A DNA stretch of 55,932 nucleotides, from NCBI GenBank assembly GCA_937886715.1, contig CAKZZD010000008.1, positions 1-55,932 of the forward strand, read 5' to 3'. This stretch comes from an uncultured Bacteroidales bacterium (GTDB lineage Bacteria > Bacteroidota > Bacteroidia > Bacteroidales > P3). The position numbers and the translations under genes were made by a program. Each line of letters starts with the position of its first letter. Position 1 is the first letter of the stretch. Shown one piece after another: positions 50,507 to 55,932 of this stretch. The notes beneath the pieces are model-generated. The model had not been told where the DNA came from. It ran no database searches and saw nothing but the letters and a program-made list of their open reading frames with translations.

Positions 50507-51625
50507 ATGAAAAGGATATTCATGCTGTTGATGTTGGCCGGAACGGCCCTAGGGTCGGCAGTGGCGCAGGACACGCTGCATATGAGGGATATGCGGCTGA
50601 TGGAGAACTACTACGTCCATACGTGGCCGGACACATTCCCTTATAGTGAAGCCAGGAAAGTGTATTATGCCGGTTACAAACTTCATAGAGGGTTTGACCG
50701 GAATCAGGCGAAGCAGCTGGCCTGGCGGATGTATACGGAGGACACGCTGCAGGTGTATGGGATAGCGGTGGGCTTGACGTCGATTTTACGGTCCAATCCG
50801 CGCGACTCGGCTGCGGCGCGTGCGGCCGGCGACACATCGCATGCGATGTCGTATGAATGGTGGCGGCTATACGAGGCGAAGACCGACAAGCTGCGTCCTA
50901 TAGGCGAAGACCTGGAGGTGAATTTGCAAAGCACGCCGGTGGCGTATTATGTGGACATGGATTTGTACCATACGTGGGGGACGGAAAAGTTGCCTTTGAT
51001 TCCGATGTATGAGCTGTATTTTTCGGAGCCGCATGCAGTGGTCGACTCGTTTTATGTCGGACGCCGATTTGGCCCTACCGGCAGGTGGTACACAAGGATT
51101 CAACTCCCAGTCATTGTCACTAATATAGAATCTCCCGGGGATTCTATTGCAGTGTATCTTGATTATTATGATGATTATACAGCTCAAGAAATACATGGAT
51201 GGCATTACTACTTTTCACCAATAGGTGGGTATTATCATTTTATATTTCCGATACTAACGCCGCAAGATTCGGCGAGCATCGACACCACGGGGTCGGCGGT
51301 GGACACGGCGGCATGGCGCGCTATAGAGGATGGTTATATGGAGAGGGACAGCAACGATTGGATACACAAGCTGGGGGTGGACCCGGCCGTGGTGGCGCGA
51401 TATGTGCAGGTGACGCCCAATCCGGCGACAGGCGTGGTGAAGGTGGTGTCGAGTTTCGGGCTGCGGGGCATCGAGGCATACAATGAGTCGGGGGTGAAGG
51501 TGTGTGTAGAGGAGGCGTCGGGCTTGATGCACAAGATGGATGTGTCGTCGTGGGCGAAAGGAATGTATGTGCTGAAAATCGGCACCGACATGGGCACCAC
51601 CATGAAGAGGCTGGTGGTGCAGTGA
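50507..51625 (+). CDS. Secreted protein with T9SS type A sorting domain (paralogue of 323-1480)
   Basis: 372 residues from the ATG at 50507, which starts the signal peptide MKRIFMLLMLAGTALGSAVA; open frame before it is ignored. The middle shares LQVYGIAVGL and AVVDSFYVG with the protein at 323-1480, and a linker contains SIDTTGSAVDTA. The last ~90 residues run SNDWIHKLGVDPAVVARYVQ, TPNPATGVVKVVSSFGLRG, YVLKI and KRLVVQ: a T9SS sorting domain. It has no recognised enzyme motif. It starts 14 bp after the frameshifted gene and may share its promoter. Confidence 0.85.
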   Translation: MKRIFMLLMLAGTALGSAVAQDTLHMRDMRLMENYYVHTWPDTFPYSEARKVYYAGYKLHRGFDRNQAKQLAWRMYTEDTLQVYGIAVGLTSILRSNPRDSAAARAAGDTSHAMSYEWWRLYEAKTDKLRPIGEDLEVNLQSTPVAYYVDMDLYHTWGTEKLPLIPMYELYFSEPHAVVDSFYVGRRFGPTGRWYTRIQLPVIVTNIESPGDSIAVYLDYYDDYTAQEIHGWHYYFSPIGGYYHFIFPILTPQDSASIDTTGSAVDTAAWRAIEDGYMERDSNDWIHKLGVDPAVVARYVQVTPNPATGVVKVVSSFGLRGIEAYNESGVKVCVEEASGLMHKMDVSSWAKGMYVLKIGTDMGTTMKRLVVQ

Positions 51626-51903
51626 CGGTGGGCGGCGACTGTTGGGCATAAAATGCTAAAAGATAGCCAATAAAAGGCCGTTCTGACCCGAGATTATTGT
51701 TTTTTTGATAGTTTAAGACAAGGTGTTTGCTATTGTTTTAATATGCTGATATATAGAATGTTGTTGTGAGTTGAAATGTTAAATGTGATATTTTTTTTCA
51801 AAAAAAAAGTCGATGAGTGAGAAAAAAATCATATTTTTGCAATTCGATTTCGATTAGAAAAACAGACAGATAGAATAACAATATCAAAAAAATTAGTAGA
51901 AAA
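51626..51903. other. Intergenic stretch before HU
   Basis: 278 bp, very AT-rich. It holds a -7 box TATTTTTG at 51832-51839 without a clear -33 TTTG, 65 bp before the HU start, and several T and A runs. No strong terminator hairpin was seen after the T9SS gene. Confidence 0.55.
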
Positions 51904-52188
51904 ATGACAAAGGCAGAAATCGTAGCTGAAATAGCTCAGAAAACCGGTATCGAGAAAGTTGCCATTCAGGCTACTGTTGAAGAGTTCATGACCGTCATTA
52001 AGGAGAGCCTTGCCGAGGGCGAGAACGTGTATCTTCGCGGCTTTGGCAGCTTCATCGTGAAAAAGCGCGCTGAGAAGACCGGTCGCAACATCAGCAAGAA
52101 TACGACCATTATCATCCCTGCTCACAATATCCCCGCCTTCAAGCCGGCCAAGACTTTTATGCAGGATGTGAAAAAGAAGGTCAAATAA
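51904..52188 (+). CDS. hup: HU/IHF-family DNA-binding protein
   Basis: 94 residues. MTKAEIVAEIAQKTGI starts the helical dimer body; VYLRGFGSFIVKKR leads into the DNA-binding arm and AFKPAKTFMQDVK closes the fold. A histone-like protein that bends and packs DNA. A strong -7 box lies upstream. The order HU, small basic protein, RNase G appears to be conserved in this phylum. Confidence 0.95.
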   Translation: MTKAEIVAEIAQKTGIEKVAIQATVEEFMTVIKESLAEGENVYLRGFGSFIVKKRAEKTGRNISKNTTIIIPAHNIPAFKPAKTFMQDVKKKVK

Positions 52189-52274
52189 CAGAGAGTGTGA
52201 ATTATATGGTCTGGGGCGCCATGCGGAAATGATGGCTACCAGACGATGAAGGATAATACAAAAAATCAATAACA

Positions 52275-52364
52275 ATGCCTAACGGAAAAAAACACAAACG
52301 TCACAAGATGTCTACCCACAAGCGCAAAAAACGTCTGCGCAAGAATAGACATAAGAAGAAGTAA
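52275..52364 (+). CDS. 29-residue Lys/Arg/His-rich basic protein, probably ribosome-associated
   Basis: The ATG at 52275 opens 29 codons to a TAA at 52362-52364: MPNGKKHKRHKMSTHKRKKR then LRKNRHKKK. Over half of the residues are Lys, Arg or His. I recall near-identical short proteins (MPNGKKRKRHK...) from many Bacteroidetes, usually unnamed. Such composition fits an rRNA-binding peptide like bacterial THX or L36. Lies between HU and RNase G, 86 bp after HU, and is followed by a long hairpin terminator. Gene is likely real because of the conserved sequence; role is inference. Confidence 0.8.
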   Translation: MPNGKKHKRHKMSTHKRKKRLRKNRHKKK

Positions 52365-52417
52365 GGCGTGAACCCCAGCGGAGGTTCGGCCGCCAACTTC
52401 GAGAAAAACTAAAGGCT

Positions 52418-52466
52418 AAAACAAATTACATGCCGGTCCGTAGAGGGCTGGAATGTAATTTGTTTT
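52418..52466 (+). terminator. Long hairpin terminator after HU/basic-protein genes
   Basis: A perfect 14-bp outer stem (52418-52431 AAAACAAATTACAT with 52453-52466) encloses a weaker GC-rich inner stem; the 3' side ends in TTTT and a further T-run (52472-52476). The A/T symmetry would let it act in both directions. RNase G starts 45 bp later. Confidence 0.8.
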
Positions 52467-52510
52467 GCTATATTTTTAGAATCAAACTGCCCAACAAGAC
52501 TATAATATAA

Positions 52511-54064
52511 GTGGACAAAGAACTAATCATATCTTCACAGGACGACGGGGTGCAGCTGGCACTGCTGGAAGACAAGCGTCTGGTCGAACTGCATAAAGAG
52601 AAGAACACGAGCCAATATGCTGTCGGAGACATCTATTTTGGCAAGGTGAAAAAAATCATGCAGGGACTCAACGCGGCGTTTGTCGATGTGGGAGGCGACA
52701 AGGAGGGCTTTATGCACTATCTTGATCTCGGCCCGGACTACAACTCGGTGTCCAAGTACCTGAAACTCGCCATGAACGGCGATGCCTCTGCCGCCACATT
52801 GAACGATTTCAAAATCGAGCCTGTGCTCGAAAAGGTGGGAAGCCTGACCAATGTGTTGAAAGTGGGCCAGCCTGTGCTGGTTCAGGTGACCAAGGAACCC
52901 ATCTCTACCAAAGGCCCCAAGCTGACCGGCGACATATCGATTGCCGGACGCTATCTGGTGCTTACGCCGTTTTCCAACAAAATATCCATCTCGCAAAAGA
53001 TCAAGGGGTCGGAAGAACGCAACCGCCTGCGCAGGCTGTTGCAAAGCATCCGTCCGCAGAACTTCGGCGTCATCGTGCGCACGGTGGCCGAGGGACGCAC
53101 GGTGGCCGAGCTGGATGCCGACCTGCACGCGCTGCTCAATTCGTGGGCGCTGATGACCGAAAAACTCAAGCGTGCCAATGCCCCCACAAAGGTCTATGCC
53201 GAGTTGTCGACGACGACGGCGCTGCTGCGCGACGTGCTGACCGACGACTTTAACACCATCTATGTCGACGACGCCAACTTGTATGCCGAGGTGCGCCAAT
53301 TCATCAAGGGTATCGCTCCCGACAAGGAAGACATCGTGAAGCACTACAAGATGGAGACGCCCATCTTCGAACAGTTTGGCGTGCAGCGTGACATACGCAA
53401 GGCTTTCGGCAAGATTGTCACCATCCGGTCGGGTGTCTACCTGTATGTGGAGCATACGGAGGCCATGCATGTGATCGACGTCAACAGCGGCAACCATATC
53501 AAGGCCGGAACCGGCCAGGAGGACACCGCGCTGCAGGTGAATATCGAGTCGGCCAAAGAGATCGCCCGCCAGTTGCGTTTGCGCGACATGGGCGGCATCG
53601 TGATAATCGATTTTGTGGACATGAACAAGGCCGAGAACCGCAAGAAGCTGTTCGACGTGATGAGCGAGGAAATGAAGCGCGACAAGGCCCGCCACACGAT
53701 CTTGCCGCTCAGCAAGTTCGGCCTGATGCAGATCACGCGCCAGCGCGTGCGTCCGGCCATGGAGGTCGATGTGCAGGAAAAATGCCCCTTCTGCGACGGC
53801 ACAGGGCATATCAAACAAAGCCTGGTGGTGATTGACGAGATAGAGTCGAATCTGAAATATCTTCAGTCGTCGCAGAACGAGAAGCGATACACTATCGTGA
53901 CGCACCCCTATATTCAGGCCTACCTCACCAAGGGAGGACTCAAGAGCCTCCGCATGAAGTGGATGAGGACCTATCACGTGTGGCTCGACATCAAGCCCGC
54001 CGAGAAGTATAACCTGTTAGAGTACAAATTCTTTCATGCCAACGGCGATGAAATCGAGATGTAG
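52511..54064 (+). CDS. rng: Ribonuclease E/G family protein
   Basis: 517 residues from a GTG at 52511, no in-frame ATG being near. The N-terminal S1-like part is YAVGDIYFGKVKKIMQGLNAAFVDVGGDKEGFMH. The catalytic DNase I-like fold has GVYLYVEHTEAMHVIDVNSG and GGIVIIDFVDM, whose Asp residues bind magnesium, and the zinc-link is CPFCDGTG (about 425). It has no long RNase E tail, so it is of RNase G size. It processes rRNA and mRNA by cutting single-stranded AU-rich sites. Overlaps the open start region of the lysozyme gene. Confidence 0.94.
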   Translation: MDKELIISSQDDGVQLALLEDKRLVELHKEKNTSQYAVGDIYFGKVKKIMQGLNAAFVDVGGDKEGFMHYLDLGPDYNSVSKYLKLAMNGDASAATLNDFKIEPVLEKVGSLTNVLKVGQPVLVQVTKEPISTKGPKLTGDISIAGRYLVLTPFSNKISISQKIKGSEERNRLRRLLQSIRPQNFGVIVRTVAEGRTVAELDADLHALLNSWALMTEKLKRANAPTKVYAELSTTTALLRDVLTDDFNTIYVDDANLYAEVRQFIKGIAPDKEDIVKHYKMETPIFEQFGVQRDIRKAFGKIVTIRSGVYLYVEHTEAMHVIDVNSGNHIKAGTGQEDTALQVNIESAKEIARQLRLRDMGGIVIIDFVDMNKAENRKKLFDVMSEEMKRDKARHTILPLSKFGLMQITRQRVRPAMEVDVQEKCPFCDGTGHIKQSLVVIDEIESNLKYLQSSQNEKRYTIVTHPYIQAYLTKGGLKSLRMKWMRTYHVWLDIKPAEKYNLLEYKFFHANGDEIEM

Positions 54065-54803
54065 CGTCGGCCTGCAGGCCGACGCAGTGTTGAGACGAAT
54101 GGCGGCGGTGTTGCTGCTTGCGCTGTTGCCGATGGTGATGTCGGCACAGGTGCGGACGCGCGGCATTGATGTGTCGAAATATCAAGGCAATATCAATTGG
54201 ACCAAAGTGGCCAAAGATTCCACGATCAAGTTCGTGTATGTCAAAGCCACCGAGGGCACCACCATCCAAGATCCGATGTACCGGACAAACATCACGAAGG
54301 CCAAGAAGGCGGGATTGCTGGTGGGCAGCTACCACCTGTACAGCAGCAAGACGACAGCCTATCAGCAGATGGCCAACATACGCAAGGTGGTGAAGAAAAG
54401 CGAACAGGACCTGGTGCCGGTGCTCGACATCGAGGGCCACCATTCCGGACGGCTCTATATGGAGCGTGTCGACAAGCTGCTCGAGCTGATGGAGAAGGAA
54501 TATGGCGTCAAGCCGATCATTTACACGAGTGAAAAGCTCTACAAGACGCATTTTGCAACGAAGAAATACAGCAAATATCATATCTTTATTGCCAACTATC
54601 GCGGCTATCCCTCGACACGATTCACGTTGTGGCAATACACAGAGCGAGGCCATTGCAACGGCATCAGCGGGTATGTCGACTTCAACAGGCTTCACCGAAA
54701 CCACAGTCTCAGCGACATCAAGATGCCGAAACCAAAGCCCAAGAACAAGACGGCGGATTCGGCGGCAGCACCAGCATCGGCCGACTCCTCCGGCGCGAAA
54801 TGA
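54048..54803 (+). CDS. GH25 lysozyme, exported
   Basis: 251 residues from the ATG at 54048. GH25 motifs: RGIDVSKYQGNINW (catalytic Asp region), VYVKATEGTT, GLLVGSYHLY, VPVLDIEGH (second acidic pair) and IIYTSEKLY, WQYTERGHCNGISGYVDFN. It cuts peptidoglycan between MurNAc and GlcNAc. The start is uncertain: ATG at 54036 or 54048 reads through a 22-bp palindrome, whereas GTG at 54087 gives the compact signal peptide LRRMAAVLLLALLPMVMSA; ATG at 54099 is the shortest. A Pro/Lys then Ala/Ser-rich tail (KPKPKNKTADSAAAPASAD) closes the protein. Confidence 0.9.
   Translation: MKSRCSVGLQADAVLRRMAAVLLLALLPMVMSAQVRTRGIDVSKYQGNINWTKVAKDSTIKFVYVKATEGTTIQDPMYRTNITKAKKAGLLVGSYHLYSSKTTAYQQMANIRKVVKKSEQDLVPVLDIEGHHSGRLYMERVDKLLELMEKEYGVKPIIYTSEKLYKTHFATKKYSKYHIFIANYRGYPSTRFTLWQYTERGHCNGISGYVDFNRLHRNHSLSDIKMPKPKPKNKTADSAAAPASADSSGAK
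54064..54085. repeat. Perfect 22-bp palindrome at the rng/lysozyme junction
   Basis: GCGTCGGCCTG followed directly by its reverse complement. It begins with the last base of the rng stop codon and ends one base before the possible GTG start of the lysozyme. As RNA it would form a very stable hairpin able to hide a start site; as DNA it resembles REP-type repeats. Confidence 0.9.
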
Positions 54804-54855
54804 TCATGACGGAGGCATTTCTTTAAGGCCAAACTGCATTTTGAAGCAATCGACA

Positions 54856-54889
54856 GGCAGGTCCGGATCGTCCGGCCTGCCTCTTTTTT
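54856..54889 (+). terminator. Rho-independent terminator after the lysozyme gene
   Basis: GGCAGG-T-CCGGA (54856-54867) pairs with TCCGG-CCTGCC (54871-54881) with one bulged T and a 3-base loop, followed by TC and six T. Confidence 0.9.
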
Positions 54890-54976
54890 GTGATTTAATA
54901 TTTTGAGGATCAGACGAGTCCTGCATGTCTTGTGAGGTGTTGGATCAGTTTTTTTTATTTATTAATAAAAAAGTTG

Positions 54977-54984
54977 TATTTTTG
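54977..54984 (+). promoter_or_regulatory. -7 box for the lysine aminomutase gene
   Basis: TATTTTTG, 47 bp before the ATG at 55032, in a T-rich region. The exact -33 TTTG is not seen. Confidence 0.6.
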
Positions 54985-55031
54985 CAGTTCAATTCATAAT
55001 GTCTAACGATAACAATACAATATAGTTGACA

Positions 55032-55932
55032 ATGCAAAAAAGTAAAGTAGGACTTGATTTTACGGAAGTCGAACATGCCCGATCCGTGGCGCGCAAAATC
55101 GCAGCACAGGTGCAGGATTTCGTCGAGGACTATACAACGGTGGCCGTGGAGCGTACCTTGTGCCGTTTTCTCGGCATCGACGGTATTGACTCCAATGAGG
55201 TGCCCATGCCGAATGTGGTGGTCGACGAATTGAAAAGCAAAGGCCTGTTGGGAGAGGGCGTAATGTTCTATGTGGGCAATGCCATGGTGGAGACAGGAAT
55301 GACTCCGCAGCAGATAGCCGAAGCCATATCAGCAGGGAAGCTGGACATTTCCCACCTCCCCGTCCACAGCAAGGCTGAGATCGATGCCGTACTGCAGCCC
55401 GTGATCGACGCCACGATCAAACGGGTGCGCGGCAACCGTTTGCGCCGAGAGAAATATATCGAAACAATCGGAGAGGGCAGCAAGCCCTATCTCTATATCA
55501 TCGTGGCCACAGGCAATATCTACGAAGATGTGGTGCAGGCCCAGGCTGGTGCACGCCAGGGCGCCGACATCATTGCGGTGATCCGCACCACGGGCCAGTC
55601 GCTGCTCGACTATGTGCCCTATGGCGCCACCACCGAAGGTTTCGGCGGCACTTTCGCCACCCAGGAGAATTTCCGCATCATGCGCAAGGCGCTCGACGAA
55701 GTGGGCGAAGAAGTGGGTCGTTATATCCGTTTGTGCAACTATTGCTCTGGCCTCTGCATGCCCGAGATCGCTGCCATGGGTGCGCTTGAAGGTCTGGATG
55801 TGATGCTCAACGATGCCCTCTATGGCATTCTTTTCCGCGACATCAACATGCAGCGTACGCTGATCGACCAGTATTTCAGCCGCATCATCAACGGCTTTGC
55901 CGGCGTCATCATCAACACTGGCGAGGACAACT
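55032..55932 (+). CDS. kamD: D-lysine 5,6-aminomutase alpha subunit (partial, cut by window end)
   Basis: The first 300 codons of a protein of about 515. Recognisable stretches are KVGLDFTEVEHARSVARKIA, GIDGIDSNEVPMPNVVVDEL, IRTTGQSLLDYVPYGATTEG and RLCNYCSGLCMPEIAAMGALE, all typical of KamD. With KamE, PLP and adenosylcobalamin it moves the terminal amino group of D-lysine or beta-lysine, an early step of lysine fermentation to acetate and butyrate. It has its own -7 box and follows a terminator, so it likely heads an operon continuing beyond the window. Identification is firm despite truncation. Confidence 0.93.
   Translation, partial: MQKSKVGLDFTEVEHARSVARKIAAQVQDFVEDYTTVAVERTLCRFLGIDGIDSNEVPMPNVVVDELKSKGLLGEGVMFYVGNAMVETGMTPQQIAEAISAGKLDISHLPVHSKAEIDAVLQPVIDATIKRVRGNRLRREKYIETIGEGSKPYLYIIVATGNIYEDVVQAQAGARQGADIIAVIRTTGQSLLDYVPYGATTEGFGGTFATQENFRIMRKALDEVGEEVGRYIRLCNYCSGLCMPEIAAMGALEGLDVMLNDALYGILFRDINMQRTLIDQYFSRIINGFAGVIINTGEDN

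Overview
The window looks like chromosome from a member of the Bacteroidetes, most likely order Bacteroidales, with an unusually GC-rich coding style. The grounds are: promoters of the TAnnTTTG type with TTTG about 20 bp upstream; proteins ending in type IX secretion (T9SS, Por) sorting domains; SusB-type GH97 glycosidases; the bamD-rpoZ-coaBC arrangement; DUF5020, DUF4954 and PorT-like families; a TonB receptor with a carboxypeptidase-regulatory-like N-terminus; and a 29-residue basic protein between HU and RNase G. No phage, IS element, CRISPR array or rRNA was seen. Genus cannot be named from this sequence alone.

Layout. 1-1.5 kb: the tail of one T9SS-type protein and a complete second one. 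1.6-6.3 kb: a forward run with a secreted DUF4412-like protein, ftsK, two tiny cysteine-rich lipoproteins and a MauE/DoxX-thioredoxin fusion. 6.5-9.9 kb: a PurF-like protein with Ser in place of the usual glutaminase Cys, then a large secreted coiled-coil protein preceded by a heptamer repeat. 10-13.5 kb (reverse): a BspA-like T9SS protein with a long Asp-Thr repeat, ElbB, and a methionine gamma-lyase-type PLP enzyme. 13.6-24 kb (reverse): a tightly packed glycan operon (GH97, GH97, GH78-type, GH78, endo/exonuclease/phosphatase-fold protein) read from one promoter, divergent from a response regulator and sensor kinase at 24.3-25.8 kb. A perfect 23-bp hairpin lies between them.

25.9-36.3 kb: a hotdog thioesterase; the reverse run bamD-rpoZ-coaBC-lytic transglycosylase-uvrA; a TonB receptor; holA. 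36.5-41.4 kb (forward): guaA, a LysM/periplasmic-binding protein, lpxC (without the FabZ half usual in this phylum) and lpxA. 41.5-48.3 kb (reverse): PaaI-like thioesterase, PorT-like barrel, a HAD-DUF4954 fusion, rfbB, an NCS2 purine permease with a strong terminator, and a DUF5020 protein whose start is broken at a poly-A tract. 48.3-51.6 kb: tRNA-Arg(CCG), a CPBP protease, a frameshifted secreted-protein gene, and a second copy of the first T9SS family. 51.9-55.9 kb: HU, the 29-residue basic protein, RNase G, a GH25 lysozyme, and the start of D-lysine 5,6-aminomutase alpha, cut by the window end.

How the genes fit together: envelope building and upkeep (lpxC/lpxA, bamD, lytic transglycosylase, GH25, TonB receptor, PorT-like barrel), purine metabolism (purF-like, guaA, NCS2), glycan breakdown (GH97/GH78 operon beside a two-component system) and amino-acid breakdown (PLP lyase, lysine aminomutase). 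The most unusual items are the HAD-DUF4954 fusion, LpxC without FabZ, the cysteine-rich lipoprotein pair beside a redox membrane protein, the DT-repeat stalk, two families of dispersed inverted repeats, and two frame breaks.
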